Of a stretch of DNA of 64,000 nt, positions 15,242 through 24,367 are shown piece after piece (the first letter of the stretch is position 1; each line of letters opens with the position of its first letter). The position numbers and the translations under genes are program-made. Source of the stretch: an uncultured Gammaproteobacteria bacterium (lineage in GTDB: Bacteria > Pseudomonadota > Gammaproteobacteria > GCA-001735895). The notes under the pieces are model-generated. The model was given only the letters and a program-made list of their open reading frames with translations. It had not been told where the DNA came from and made no database searches. The stretch spans positions 1 to 64,000 of the forward strand of contig CAMYLU010000007.1 in the NCBI GenBank assembly GCA_947259485.1. The letters run 5' to 3'.

Positions 15242-16774
15242 TTACTCGGTCGGTTCAACTGCGAAGTGCCTGGCTCGCTGAAAACGGCGCCAGTGTCGTT
15301 GTGTTTGCTTGACGCACTCCTTGATCTGGGTGGCAGACCAGTCCTGTACCAGCCATACGGATTGAACATCCAGCAGGCCGGGACGAGTGAGGACTACCAG
15401 TTGTCTCGCCACAATCGCATCATTAACAATGCCGAGAGAATCCTGGATGTATTGCATTTGTTTGAGAATGGGCCTGGTACTTGATTCGGGCCAGAGTCCC
15501 GAGAAAAACTCGCTGGCGTAACGCGCCTTTTTGCCACGTTTGCGCAAGCTGTGCAGGTCCTCACCGATCATGCGACTCAAGGGGCGTGTGTCGATGAGGA
15601 AGTCTCGCCGGGACTTCTCAAGCACCTCGACTGCGAAGTCTGCGACCGGCTGATCGATAGCGGAACGACTCAGAACCTCGGACGGCGTCGCCAACCAACG
15701 CTCAAATTGCAGCATGAGTCGGGTGTAGCGCCTGGACTCGAAAATATCCGTCACATCCCGTGTTGCCCGCTGGCGCTCGGCAAGGGCAATTTTTCGCAGT
15801 CGATCAATATCCTCGTGCCTGTCGGGATGCGCCGCCTTGATCGCGGGTAACGTTTCGTCGACAAACACGTGCCAGTCACGAGCGTGTGCAAGGCGTCGCT
15901 GAAACCAGCGAAACTCGCCATTGAATGCCTTGCGTTTGTCATAAGGCAGAACGCTCTTGAAAGCGCGAAGCGTTGCTCGGATGCGGCGAATGGCCACCCT
16001 CGCCTGGTGAATAGCTTCCGGTTTGCCCTCCGACACCGGCACCTCGTTCACGTAGAGGTGTTGGAAAGCGTTGTCCTTGATTCGATAGAAAGCATCGCCC
16101 ACGGTCATCTGCGGATCCAGGGTAATCTTTGACGCCTTGCGTGCGCGAGGACGCAGAGCAGGACGAGCAAGTGCATAACCGTGTTCAGCCTTCGACCTGC
16201 GACCCAGAGTCAAGTCCAGCGATTCGTTAAGTTTGAGCGCGAGATCCAGTATTGCCGCTGCATTGCCATTTCGAAATGCGAATTCGACCCCTGCGATTGG
16301 CTCACGACAAGTACCGTCCTTTGCGGAAATCGTCCCGATATCCAGCGCGAGTTCATGTAGGCAGCCGCCGACTTTGAGTGGCACGGTCCTACGTTCGACA
16401 TTCGTTGTGAACATCGGTACAAGGCGCTTATCACGTTTGCCTCGCTTCAGGATCGCCCTGAGTTCCCTGTCCTCTATGGCTTCCGCGCACGGCACATTGC
16501 TGGGTACTCGCCCTGTCCACTCTCGCCAGGTTCTGAGTCCGGTAGGTCCTGTCACAGGCGCCTTGATGGTTTGCTGATAGCCGTCGTGATCATGGCGTAT
16601 GCAAAGTGTGATACCGGCCTGCCGCAGGATGTGTCGGGGCGTATCGAAGTAGGTATTAAGTAGATTACGGCTGACTATCTTTCCAGTCTTGAGCTTCTTG
16701 ACGTACCGGGAAGTCACAATTTTCTGCAACGTCGCCGGCGTCGACTGCAGCTTTAACTCTATCTCATCTTGCAT
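15242..16774 (-). CDS. CYTH-CHAD fusion protein (triphosphate-tunnel plus polyphosphate-binding domain)
   Basis: A 510-aa cytoplasmic protein. Residues 1-about 205 are a CYTH domain: the family signature EIELKL (E4, E6, K8) opens the protein, followed by RNLLNTYFDTPRHILRQAGITLCIR and QTIKAPV. CYTH tunnels bind or hydrolyse triphosphate groups such as inorganic tripolyphosphate. Residues about 225-495 are a CHAD domain, with AIHQARVAIRRIRATLRAF, AHARDWHVF, LHSLRKRGKKARYASEFF and LGIVNDAIVA. E. coli YgiF has the same order but is shorter (about 433 aa). The fusion is typical of polyphosphate or tripolyphosphate metabolism. It is the second CHAD gene within 5 kb. Confidence 0.87.
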   Translation of the reverse strand: MQDEIELKLQSTPATLQKIVTSRYVKKLKTGKIVSRNLLNTYFDTPRHILRQAGITLCIRHDHDGYQQTIKAPVTGPTGLRTWREWTGRVPSNVPCAEAIEDRELRAILKRGKRDKRLVPMFTTNVERRTVPLKVGGCLHELALDIGTISAKDGTCREPIAGVEFAFRNGNAAAILDLALKLNESLDLTLGRRSKAEHGYALARPALRPRARKASKITLDPQMTVGDAFYRIKDNAFQHLYVNEVPVSEGKPEAIHQARVAIRRIRATLRAFKSVLPYDKRKAFNGEFRWFQRRLAHARDWHVFVDETLPAIKAAHPDRHEDIDRLRKIALAERQRATRDVTDIFESRRYTRLMLQFERWLATPSEVLSRSAIDQPVADFAVEVLEKSRRDFLIDTRPLSRMIGEDLHSLRKRGKKARYASEFFSGLWPESSTRPILKQMQYIQDSLGIVNDAIVARQLVVLTRPGLLDVQSVWLVQDWSATQIKECVKQTQRHWRRFQRARHFAVEPTE

Positions 16775-17040
16775 ATTAAGGATGAAGTAAACAGGAGACG
16801 ATGACGTAAATTGAGAGTCATTGTGCCGATTTTTCTAACCAATTTAAAGGTTTATATTGCTGTGTGCTTTCCACTGGATGGGCGTGCGCAGTTTCACTAC
16901 CGCTCTTGAGCCAGGGTTTTGATGCACCTCACCACCCTGATACTAACCATGATTCCTGTTAATTCCGGTCACTTTTCATGTCTTCCTGCAATATTTTTAA
17001 AGCAAGTTTCATTAAATGCCAATAACCACCTGCTTACACC
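16775..17040. other. Intergenic region upstream of the CYTH-CHAD gene
   Basis: There is no supported gene. The region must hold the CYTH-CHAD promoter on the minus strand. Plus-strand frames through here continue into the tRNA-Ser gene and translate it, so they are not real. Confidence 0.4.
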
Positions 17041-17062
17041 TAAAAAAGCCCGCCTTGGCTTT
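17041..17062 (-). terminator. Second terminator-like hairpin downstream of tRNA-Ser
   Basis: On the minus strand AAGCC pairs with GGCTT around a 6-base loop, followed by a run of T (plus-strand A-tract 17042-17047). It lies about 190 bases beyond the first terminator at 17231-17250. The stretch between them is rich in short hairpins: CAAGTTG/CAACTTG at 17166-17185, CCCCC/GGGGG near 17140 and CGCC/GGCG near 17155. Confidence 0.4.
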
Positions 17063-17206
17063 GGTAATCTTGGACGAAGCCGCATCAGGGATAGACCGGG
17101 CCGCGCAGGTTCAAAACGCGATTGCACTCGCGTTTCGACCCCCTGCGGGGGCGCCTTCGGCGGTCCAAGTTGCTGGCGCAACTTGTCGAACAGGGTTTTC
17201 ATCAAT

Positions 17207-17274
17207 CCTCTCTCTCCGCCAGACATAAAAAAGCCCGCTTGCGCGGGCGTTTTTATGTCTGGCGGAGAGAGAGG
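17207..17274. repeat. 68-bp near-perfect palindrome containing the 3' end of tRNA-Ser
   Basis: The arms at 17207-17238 and 17243-17274 pair at 31 of 32 positions around a 4-base loop; the one mismatch is 17232/17249. The right arm holds the last 15 bases of the tRNA (including CCA), the 10-base spacer and half of the terminator. The left arm repeats all of this inverted, so a copy of the tRNA-Ser 3' end faces the real gene. Confidence 0.85.
17231..17250 (-). terminator. Terminator of tRNA-Ser
   Basis: GCCCGC/GCGGGC around a 4-base loop is followed by six T on the minus strand, 10 bases after the CCA end. The plus strand also shows a T-run after the stem, so it may work both ways. It forms the centre of the larger palindrome. 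Confidence 0.8.
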
Positions 17275-17350
17275 GATTCGAACCCTCGATACGCTATTAA
17301 CGTATACTCCCTTAGCAGGGGAGCGCTTTCGACCACTCAGCCATCTCTCC
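17260..17350 (-). tRNA. tRNA-Ser (anticodon GCU)
   Basis: This 91-base gene is read on the minus strand, 17350 to 17260. The acceptor stem GGAGAGA pairs with TCTCTCC, followed by the discriminator G and an encoded CCA. The D-arm contains GCTGAGTGGTCGAAAGC, the anticodon arm CTCCCCTGCTAAGGGAG with GCT at 17316-17314, then a long class II variable arm (GTATACG/CGTATC type) and the T-arm GGTTCGAATCC. It reads AGC and AGU codons. It lies downstream of csrA, the usual gammaproteobacterial place. Confidence 0.96.
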
Positions 17351-17454
17351 GAATTAAGTGTATAAATTACAATGCAATAGCCTATTTAACAAGGCTATTA
17401 CAAAGTATTTGATTGTATGAAAGCGACTGAATCCGCTTTAACTGGAACCGAAAT

Positions 17455-17655
17455 TTATCCTTCGGCTGTATTTCCCAATTCTTCCTGCCCCTCTTCCGCC
17501 TTGATGCGATCGTAGATTTCCTCACGATGCACTGCGACTTCCCGAGGTGCATTCACCCCAATCCTTACCTGGTTTCCCTTAACACCGAGGACGGTTACGG
17601 TTACTTCATCACCGATCATTAAGGTCTCCCCGACACGCCGAGTCAATATCAGCAT
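17455..17655 (-). CDS. csrA: CsrA/RsmA carbon storage regulator
   Basis: This 66-aa homodimeric RNA-binding protein represses or activates translation by binding ANGGA motifs, best in hairpin loops. The sequence [37 protein letters not shown]...[10 protein letters not shown] matches the family along its entire length, including L4, R6 and R44-type RNA-contact positions. The C-terminal tail ([13 protein letters not shown]) is variable in the family. GGAGAG precedes the ATG. It lies between lysC and tRNA-Ser as in many gammaproteobacteria. A hairpin with AATAGCC/GGCTATT arms (17376-17399) separates it from the tRNA gene. Its presence gives meaning to the ANGGA hairpin repeats at 35 and 51.5 kb. 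Confidence 0.97.
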   Translation of the reverse strand: MLILTRRVGETLMIGDEVTVTVLGVKGNQVRIGVNAPREVAVHREEIYDRIKAEEGQEELGNTAEG

Positions 17656-17805
17656 TCCTATCTCTCCAAATCAATATAACAGTAATCTAACCCTGTATTC
17701 TTCGTATCCTTCACAGGGACCTTACTTTTTATTGTTATAAGGGCCTTTCTCCGAGCCGCTTATGAGTGTAACCCAACTAGCTTTGCTGAAGCCAGTTGAA
17801 ATAAT

Positions 17806-19035
17806 TTATGGCTTTGTTTTTAAATCGAAACCATCATGTAAGGCGCGCACGCCTAATTCGAGGTATTTTTCATCGACAACGACCGAGATCTTAATTTCTG
17901 AAGTCGAAATCATCAGGATATTGATGCCTTCCGTAGCCAGAATTTCGAACATTTGACTCGCAATCCCCGCATGCGAACGCATACCGACACCAACAATCGA
18001 AATCTTGACGATCCTGTTGTTTCCGGAAACCTCCCTGGCCTTCATCCGCTTTGCAGTCTGTTCAAGCGCTTCCAGCGCGGTGTCGAAATCATTTCGATGA
18101 ACCGTAAAGGTAAAGTCTGTGGTTCCGTCAGCACCGACGTTTTGCACGATCATATCGACTTCGATATTGGCATCTGAAATCGGTCCAATTATCTGGTATG
18201 CGACGCCTGGCGTATCGGATACACCGTTTATGGTTAACTGGGCTTCGTCGCGATTGAACGCGATGCCCGATATCAGGGCTTGTTCCATAGTTTTATCCGT
18301 ACCATATTCTGTGGTTATTAAAGTGCCTTCGCTCGCTTCGAATGATGAAAGTACGCGCAATGGCACCTGGTATTTTTGAGCGAATTCAACCGCTCGAATT
18401 TGCAACACCTTGGACCCGAGACTCGCTAGTTCCAACATTTCTTCGAAGGTAATGGTGTCAAGGCGACGCGCCTCCGGCTCAACCCGGGGGTCAGTTGTGT
18501 AGACGCCGTCGACATCGGTAAAAATCTGGCATTCGTCTGCTTTCAACGCGGCAGCCAGGGCAACGCCCGTGGTATCTGATCCGCCGCGACCCAGCGTTGT
18601 TATGTTGTTGTGTTCGTCGACACCCTGGAATCCGGCGACGACTACAATGCGTCCTTGTTTCAGGTCATTGTTCATTTTCACATTGTCGATAGATTTAATG
18701 CGCGCCTTGTTGTGCGCACTATCGGTCATGATCCTGGCCTGGGCTCCGGTATATGAGCGAGCCGGGTAGCCTCTTTTTTCCAACGCCATTGCCAACAGCG
18801 CTATCGTGACCTGCTCACCAGTCGTTAACAGAACATCGAGTTCGCGTCCGCGCGCCTGTGGATCGACCTGCCGTGCAAGTTCGACCAGGCGGTTGGTTTC
18901 ACCACCCATTGCAGAAACCACGACCACCATGTCATTACCCGCGTTACGATACGAGATTACCTTATCGGCTACCGCTTCGATACGCTCTATCGAACCTACC
19001 GAAGTTCCGCCAAATTTTTGTACCAGCAAGGGCAT
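17806..19035 (-). CDS. lysC: Aspartate kinase
   Basis: This 409-aa enzyme phosphorylates L-aspartate, the first step to lysine, threonine, methionine and diaminopimelate. The catalytic domain opens with VQKFGGTSVGSIERI (3-17) and has TTGEQV (about 91-96) and GFQGV and TLGRGGSDTTGVALA (about 155-175). Two C-terminal ACT domains (about 265-405) provide feedback control, with ISGIAFNRDEAQLTI and ISIVGVGMRSHAGIA visible. Length and domain order fit the monofunctional, ACT-regulated class. It lies upstream of csrA on the same strand; the alaS-lysC pair is split by a gene on the opposite strand. Confidence 0.95.
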   Translation of the reverse strand: MPLLVQKFGGTSVGSIERIEAVADKVISYRNAGNDMVVVVSAMGGETNRLVELARQVDPQARGRELDVLLTTGEQVTIALLAMALEKRGYPARSYTGAQARIMTDSAHNKARIKSIDNVKMNNDLKQGRIVVVAGFQGVDEHNNITTLGRGGSDTTGVALAAALKADECQIFTDVDGVYTTDPRVEPEARRLDTITFEEMLELASLGSKVLQIRAVEFAQKYQVPLRVLSSFEASEGTLITTEYGTDKTMEQALISGIAFNRDEAQLTINGVSDTPGVAYQIIGPISDANIEVDMIVQNVGADGTTDFTFTVHRNDFDTALEALEQTAKRMKAREVSGNNRIVKISIVGVGMRSHAGIASQMFEILATEGINILMISTSEIKISVVVDEKYLELGVRALHDGFDLKTKP

Positions 19036-19161
19036 GGTCTTTCGACTTGAAAAAAAGAGCGCGGATTATAGGAAAAATAGGGCCGTTTGTATAACGATAT
19101 TCGTATTCGCGGGCTATCACGAATAGAATTCACTTATCGGTTTTTGCGAGATTATCCGACC

Positions 19162-19947
19162 ATGTTTTCTTTGTTCCAGTTTGATGTACCCGTGTTATTG
19201 GCAATTATTGCGGTGATGCTGTTTGCGGGTTTGATTCATGGCACGCTTGGACTGGGGTTTCCGATGGTAGCTACGCCGATACTTGCGACAATGATGGATG
19301 TACGCAGTGCAATACTGGTCACACTGCTCCCTACCATGGCCGTCAATATCGCCAGCATTGTCAACAACAAATCAACCCTGAAAAACACGAGGCAGTTTTA
19401 CCCGCTGGTAATTTTTGCATTACTGGGATCATTGGTGGGTACCGGCATTCTGGCAACTACCGATCCCGCTCCGTTTCGAATGGCGCTGGCTGGCTTGATT
19501 CTGTTATACCTTTGGAACAACCTGCGCATCCCCAGGCAATGGCTCGAAAATAACGCAATGCTGGCAATGGTACTTTTCGGTTTGAGCGCGGGTATTGCGG
19601 CGGGAACCACCAATGTCATGGTTGCCATTTTGATAATCTACTTTCTTTCCCTGGAAACACCTCGCTCGACAATGGTGCCTGCTCTGAACTCGTGTTTCCT
19701 GGTGGGCAAGGTATCGCAGATCGTGGTGCTGGCGATTGCGGGCCTAGTCGGGTTCAGTCTGATACTTGAAACCGCACCACTGGCGCTGGCCGCGGTCATT
19801 GCATTGTTGCTGGGGCAGCGTTTGCATGCGCGCATTCAGGTCAGCACTTACCAGGCTATCCTGCGAAAATTGCTATTGCTGTTAGCGCTGATCTTGATTT
19901 ACCAGTTCATGAATGAAGCCAGGCTGATCCCGGGATTGAGCGGATAG
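19162..19947 (+). CDS. TauE/SafE-family membrane protein (putative sulfite/sulfonate-anion exporter)
   Basis: This inner-membrane protein is about 261 aa from ATG 19162, with eight or so hydrophobic segments. The first helix leads to the family motif FAGLIHGTLGLGFPMVATP, and a second repeat holds GLSAGIAAGTTNVMVAILIIYFLSLE, typical of TauE/SafE (DUF81). An upstream ATG at 19087 would add a polar extension without membrane character and overlap the lysC promoter, so the later start is preferred. Family members move sulfite, sulfoacetate or other organic anions; the substrate here is open. It lies alone on the plus strand between lysC and alaS, with only 5 bases between its stop and the convergent alaS stop. 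Confidence 0.8.
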   Translation: MFSLFQFDVPVLLAIIAVMLFAGLIHGTLGLGFPMVATPILATMMDVRSAILVTLLPTMAVNIASIVNNKSTLKNTRQFYPLVIFALLGSLVGTGILATTDPAPFRMALAGLILLYLWNNLRIPRQWLENNAMLAMVLFGLSAGIAAGTTNVMVAILIIYFLSLETPRSTMVPALNSCFLVGKVSQIVVLAIAGLVGFSLILETAPLALAAVIALLLGQRLHARIQVSTYQAILRKLLLLLALILIYQFMNEARLIPGLSG

Positions 19948-19952
19948 ACGGG

Positions 19953-22556
19953 TTAGAGCCTGGTTTCAACCCACGGTATTACCGATTCGAGGGCGGCATC
20001 CAGATTTTCAGGTTGATTACCCCCGGCCTGGGCCATATCCGGCCTGCCACCACCGCGTCCACCGCATTGCTCGGCTACCTGGTTAGCCAGATCACCGGCG
20101 CTAATTTGTTTCGATTCAGCCTTGGTCACTCCCGCGATGATCGAAACCTTGTCGCCTTCGCTACTGGCAAGCACCACCGCAGCCGCGCCCAGTTTGTTCT
20201 TAAGTTGATCAACCGTGTCACGCAGCGTTTTAACATTGGCGCCATCGAGTTTAGCGGCCAGCACTTTAATGCCCTTAACTTCTTTCGCCTGCGATGCCAG
20301 GTCGCCACCCGTTTGTGAGGCGAGTTTCGATTTCAAAGCTTCGATCTGCTTTTCCAGCGACCGGTTACTTGCCTGCAGCTGATCAATTCTAGGCAACAAC
20401 TCGCCTCGACTCGCCTTGAGTTTTTGCGCCGCCTTATCGAGTTTACCTTCACTATCGATAAAACGCTTAACCGCGGCTTCACCGGTTACTGCCTCGATGC
20501 GACGTACGCCTGAAGCAATACCGGTTTCAAATACGATCTTGAAAAGGCCAATATCTCCGGCACGCGGCACATGGGTCCCACCACAGAGCTCGATTGAATC
20601 TGATCCGATTTTAAGCACACGCACCACGTCGCCATATTTTTCCCCGAACAGTGCGATCGCCCCGGATTTCTTCGCGGCTTCCATATCCATCGACTCGGCC
20701 CTGGTTTTCAGGTTGCCACGTATTTCATTATTGACGATGGTTTCGATCTCAACAATCTGCTCATGTTCCACCGGTTGATAGTGTGAAAAATCAAAACGCA
20801 GCTTCTCGGCATCAACCAGTGAACCTTTTTGCTGAACGTGTTCGCCGAGCACCCTTCTTAAAGCCGCGTGCATCAGGTGCGTCGCCGAATGATTTAGCAT
20901 CACCGCCCGCCGGTAATCTTCATCGATCCCGGCACTCACCTTTGCGTCGATGTTGAGCTCACCACTTGTCAATGAACCGATGTGAAGGTGAACATCGTTT
21001 TGTTTTTGCGTATCGGTAACTTGAAACACGGTCTGGTCATCGATCGAAATCGTGCCGATATCTCCGACCTGCCCACCCGATTCCGCGTAGAAAGGCGTTT
21101 GATCAAGAATGACTATAGCCTGGTCACCATTTTCAAGTTGATCGATGGCAGTATCGTTTTGCAGGATCGCTACCACTGTTGCTGCGGCAGAGTGCTTTTC
21201 GTAGCCCAGGAATTCGCTCGCGGAATATGCATCAAGAATAAAATTATCACCGACGGCACTGAACTGGCTCGAAGCACGGGCACGCGACCGCTGTGCTTCC
21301 ATTTCGACATCGAATCCGTCCTGGTCGATCTGAAGGTCCTTTTCACGCGCCACATCGGCAGTCAGGTCAGCCGGGAAGCCATAAGTATCATAAAGCTTGA
21401 ATACCGTCTTTCCGTCGATGGTGTCACCCTTCATTTTACCAATCGCATCTTCGAGAATTCGCATCCCCTGCTCGAGGGTTTCGGCAAAACGCTGTTCTTC
21501 TGTTTTTAGCACTCTTTCGACGTGGCCACGATGCTGGCGTAGCTCCGGATACGCATCTCCCATTTCCTGGTCCAGCGCATCTATCAATTTAAAGAAAAAA
21601 GGCTCCCGGCAACCGAGCTGGTGGCCGTGTCGTGCGGCGCGCCGAATGATTCGCCGTAGCACGTAACCGCGACCTTCGTTCGAAGGCAGGACGCCATCGA
21701 CAATCAAAAACGCGCAGGAGCGAATGTGATCGGCGATGACCCGTAAAGACTTGTTTTCCAGGTTTTTGGTCCCGGTTAACTTGGCTGCGGCACCGATCAA
21801 CGACTGGAACAGGTCGATATCATAGTTGTTATGGACCTGCTGCAGTATCGCCGCGAGCCGCTCCAATCCCATCCCAGTGTCTACCGACGGGCTGGGCAAC
21901 GGTTCCATGTTTCCATCCTGGTCACGGTTGAACTGCATGAAAACCAGGTTCCAGATTTCAATGTATCGATCACCGTCTTCTTCGGGTGTACCAGGTGGCC
22001 CACCTTCGATATCAGGTCCGTGGTCGTAAAAAATTTCACTACAGGGGCCACAGGGTCCGGTGTCACCCATCGACCAGAAATTATCCGAGGTGCCAATACG
22101 GGTAAACCTTTCCGGGTCTACCTTGATATCCTTGAGCCAGATATCGGCGGCCTCGTCATCATCGGCGTAAACGGTGACCCAGAGTTTATCCGCGGGCAAA
22201 CCGATTACGTTGGTTAAAAAATCCCAGGCGTAACGGATCGCATCCTGCTTGAAATACTCGCCAAAACTGAAGTTGCCGAGCATTTCAAAAAAAGTGTGAT
22301 GACGGGCGGTATATCCGACATTTTCCAGATCGTTATGCTTGCCACCGGCACGCACGCAACGCTGCGAAGTCGTTGCACGCGTATAGCCTCGTTTTTCAGT
22401 ACCGAGGAATACTTCCTTGAATTGCACCATACCTGAATTGGTAAACAGCAAAGTCGGGTCATTCCCGGGCACTAACGGACTTGATGGCACGACGGTGTGT
22501 CCATGCCCTTCGAAATACTTGAGAAACTTTTCTCTTAGTTCGGCACTAGTCGTCAT
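19953..22556 (-). CDS. alaS: Alanyl-tRNA synthetase
   Basis: This 867-aa class II synthetase charges tRNA-Ala. The N-terminal catalytic core has [53 protein letters not shown] and GMGLERL. The editing domain holds [13 protein letters not shown] and the zinc-binding C-x3-H of ELCGGTHV. The C-terminal DHHA1/C-Ala part ends with [15 protein letters not shown]. Length matches E. coli AlaS (876). It follows recX after a terminator. Confidence 0.97.
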   Translation of the reverse strand: MTTSAELREKFLKYFEGHGHTVVPSSPLVPGNDPTLLFTNSGMVQFKEVFLGTEKRGYTRATTSQRCVRAGGKHNDLENVGYTARHHTFFEMLGNFSFGEYFKQDAIRYAWDFLTNVIGLPADKLWVTVYADDDEAADIWLKDIKVDPERFTRIGTSDNFWSMGDTGPCGPCSEIFYDHGPDIEGGPPGTPEEDGDRYIEIWNLVFMQFNRDQDGNMEPLPSPSVDTGMGLERLAAILQQVHNNYDIDLFQSLIGAAAKLTGTKNLENKSLRVIADHIRSCAFLIVDGVLPSNEGRGYVLRRIIRRAARHGHQLGCREPFFFKLIDALDQEMGDAYPELRQHRGHVERVLKTEEQRFAETLEQGMRILEDAIGKMKGDTIDGKTVFKLYDTYGFPADLTADVAREKDLQIDQDGFDVEMEAQRSRARASSQFSAVGDNFILDAYSASEFLGYEKHSAAATVVAILQNDTAIDQLENGDQAIVILDQTPFYAESGGQVGDIGTISIDDQTVFQVTDTQKQNDVHLHIGSLTSGELNIDAKVSAGIDEDYRRAVMLNHSATHLMHAALRRVLGEHVQQKGSLVDAEKLRFDFSHYQPVEHEQIVEIETIVNNEIRGNLKTRAESMDMEAAKKSGAIALFGEKYGDVVRVLKIGSDSIELCGGTHVPRAGDIGLFKIVFETGIASGVRRIEAVTGEAAVKRFIDSEGKLDKAAQKLKASRGELLPRIDQLQASNRSLEKQIEALKSKLASQTGGDLASQAKEVKGIKVLAAKLDGANVKTLRDTVDQLKNKLGAAAVVLASSEGDKVSIIAGVTKAESKQISAGDLANQVAEQCGGRGGGRPDMAQAGGNQPENLDAALESVIPWVETRL

Positions 22557-22580
22557 TTATTTTCAGTCAGGTATCCCTTT

Positions 22581-22610
22581 AAAAAATAACGCTCGGTATA
22601 AACCGAGCGT
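22581..22610 (-). terminator. Rho-independent terminator after recX
   Basis: On the minus strand a perfect 9-bp stem ACGCTCGGT/ACCGAGCGT with a 4-base loop (22589-22610) is followed by TTA and TTTTTT (22586-22581). It lies between the recX stop and the alaS start, so alaS needs its own promoter or read-through. Confidence 0.85.
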
Positions 22611-22630
22611 ACAGTGCTCTTAAAATAGCA

Positions 22631-23077
22631 CTAACGAAATAATCGCATGACTGACTCTGGAGAAAAACCCCTATTTTGTAAAAAACGCGCCTGCTTCATC
22701 CGTTCGGCATAGCCTGCTGGTATCGTTTCACCATACTTTCGAACCCGTTGTAGCATCATTAATTGATCCCATCGATCGCACAATGGCTCGAGAAACTCGT
22801 CGGCAAGCGCGTCAGTTATTCCTTTTTGTCGCAGTTCGTGACGTATTTTTACGGGACCGACCCCCGCGTTGAAACGGTGATTGACATAGGCCTCAGCAAA
22901 CCTTGCATCCGACAATAAATGGTCTTGCTTTAGCGCTTGCAGGACCGCATCTATCGCATCGACGTCATAATCACGGGATTTTAATTTTTGACGTAACTCG
23001 CATTCAGAATGTTCTCGTCGTGCGAGCAAGTCCATCGCCTTGTTGCGAATACTAGTTTGGGGTTTGTTTTCTTCCAT
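22631..23077 (-). CDS. recX: RecX, RecA regulator
   Basis: This 148-aa helical protein limits RecA filament growth. The three-helix repeats are visible: AMDLLARREHSECELRQKL, AIDAVLQALKQDHLLSDARFAEAYVNHR, VGPVKIRHELRQKGI and a final LQNRGFSPESVMRLF. I place the start at ATG 23077. The longer frame to 23137 translates the dispersed repeat at 23084-23162 (KIPACAGMT, a known artefact). The repeat ends 6 bases before the ATG, so no ordinary ribosome binding site is present. Initiation could use the repeat's CGGGG segment with the ATG at 23089, adding four residues. Confidence 0.9.
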   Translation of the reverse strand: MEENKPQTSIRNKAMDLLARREHSECELRQKLKSRDYDVDAIDAVLQALKQDHLLSDARFAEAYVNHRFNAGVGPVKIRHELRQKGITDALADEFLEPLCDRWDQLMMLQRVRKYGETIPAGYAERMKQARFLQNRGFSPESVMRLFR

Positions 23078-23083
23078 ATTAGA

Positions 23084-23162
23084 AGTCATCCCCGCGCAAG
23101 CGGGGATCTTGTAATAAGCGCTTGCCAATCGTTTCAAGATCCCCGCTTGCGCGGGGATGACT
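23084..23162. repeat. Dispersed palindromic repeat (GTCATCCCCGCG family)
   Basis: Perfect 28-bp inverted arms (23084-23111 and 23135-23162) flank a 23-base spacer. Each arm is itself a hairpin (CCCCGCGCAAGCGGGG). This sequence family is scattered in many proteobacterial genomes; its translation KIPACAGMT is often mis-annotated. It sits between the recA terminator and recX. Confidence 0.85.
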
Positions 23163-23168
23163 AAGAAA

Positions 23169-23204
23169 TAAAAAAAAACCCTCGGAGGGATTAAGCTCCG
23201 AGGG
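23169..23204 (-). terminator. Rho-independent terminator after recA
   Basis: On the minus strand CCCTCGGAG pairs with CTCCGAGGG (9 bp, 8-base loop) and is followed by nine T residues. It begins 40 bases after the recA stop and should reduce recX expression relative to recA. Confidence 0.93.
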
Positions 23205-23243
23205 ACTGCCAGCTAACAACATGAGGTGGAGGGGATAGGTAGG

Positions 23244-24317
23244 TTAAGGAGTTTCCACCATTTCGGGTTCGACTTCTGGGTTAGAGTCTGCTGCTTCACT
23301 GTCAATGAGGGCCTCAGAGGCCTTCGCCTTGGGTAATAACTCGGTGCGCAATCGCTGATCGATATCATGCGCCATATCAGGATGCTCTTTCAGGAACATT
23401 CGTACATTGTCTTTGCCCTGGCCGATACGCTCTTCGTTATAGCTGTACCAGGCGCCGGCTTTTTCGATCATGCCATGCTTGACGCCAAGATCGATAAGTT
23501 CACCTTCGTACGATGAACCTTCACCATAGAGAATTTCGAATTCGCATTGTTTGAACGGTGGCGCCACCTTGTTCTTAACAACTTTAACGCGGGTCTCGTT
23601 GCCAATTACTTCGTCCCCGCGCTTGATCGCCCCAATGCGTCGTATGTCGAGGCGCACGGAGGCATAGAACTTTAGCGCATTGCCGCCGGTCGTGGTTTCC
23701 GGGTTACCAAACATGACACCGATCTTCATACGGATCTGGTTGATGAATATGACCATGGTATTCGAGCGTTTGATGTTAGCGGTGAGTTTACGCAGCGCCT
23801 GCGACATCAGGCGTGCCTGCAGGCCCATATGCGAATCACCCATGTCACCCTCGATCTCCGCCTTTGGCGTCAATGCTGCAACCGAGTCGACGACAACAAC
23901 TTCAACCGCCCCCGAGCGCACCAGCATGTCGGTTATTTCAAGCGCCTGCTCACCGGTATCGGGCTGCGACACCAGCAGGTCATCGATGTTGACGCCCAGC
24001 TTATCGGCATAGCTTGGATCAAGCGCGTGCTCGGCATCGACAAAGGCGGCGGTACCACCATTTTTCTGACACTCGGCGATGACCTGTAAAGCCAACGTGG
24101 TTTTACCCGAAGATTCAGGCCCGTAGACCTCGATGACGCGGCCACGTGGTAAGCCACCGATACCCAACGCAACATCGAGAGGCAGAGATCCGGTTGATAT
24201 CACCCCCATGGTCGTATCGACCCCGGAATCACCGAGTCGCATGACCGATCCCTTGCCGAATTGCTTCTCGATTTGCCCCAGCGCTGCATCGAGCGCCTTT
24301 TGTTTGTTGTCGTCCAT
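23244..24317 (-). CDS. recA: RecA recombinase
   Basis: This 357-aa ATPase forms filaments on single-stranded DNA, drives homologous recombination and triggers LexA self-cleavage. Walker [10 protein letters not shown] (about 67-75), [24 protein letters not shown] (L1 region), [37 protein letters not shown] (L2 region) and the C-terminal acidic tail are all present. Length is close to E. coli RecA (353). A direct repeat GTTC-N7-GTTC lies about 50 bases upstream and may be the LexA site. A terminator and a dispersed repeat separate it from recX. Confidence 0.97.
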   Translation of the reverse strand: MDDNKQKALDAALGQIEKQFGKGSVMRLGDSGVDTTMGVISTGSLPLDVALGIGGLPRGRVIEVYGPESSGKTTLALQVIAECQKNGGTAAFVDAEHALDPSYADKLGVNIDDLLVSQPDTGEQALEITDMLVRSGAVEVVVVDSVAALTPKAEIEGDMGDSHMGLQARLMSQALRKLTANIKRSNTMVIFINQIRMKIGVMFGNPETTTGGNALKFYASVRLDIRRIGAIKRGDEVIGNETRVKVVKNKVAPPFKQCEFEILYGEGSSYEGELIDLGVKHGMIEKAGAWYSYNEERIGQGKDNVRMFLKEHPDMAHDIDQRLRTELLPKAKASEALIDSEAADSNPEVEPEMVETP

Positions 24318-24367
24318 TTGTTACCTACCTTTGCGTTGAGTTGCCGAATTATCACATAGTCCAACGA

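Noticed and set aside
16969-17226. Minus-strand frame of 85 codons behind tRNA-Ser
   Set aside because: It starts inside the palindrome with the tRNA end and runs through a terminator-like hairpin; its composition reflects GC-rich hairpins.
17260-17350. tRNA-Ser as a phage or island attachment site
   Set aside because: No integrase, no direct repeat of the tRNA end and no mobile genes nearby; the duplicated end is inverted and only 4 bases apart.
16919-17365. Plus-strand frame of 148 codons across the tRNA-Ser gene (with GGERGIRTLDTLL...)
   Set aside because: It is the well-known false translation of a class II tRNA-Ser gene; the tRNA is certain and the frame has no ribosome binding site.
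20982-21509. 175-codon plus-strand frame inside alaS
   Set aside because: Antisense of the alaS editing domain, no start signal and no family.
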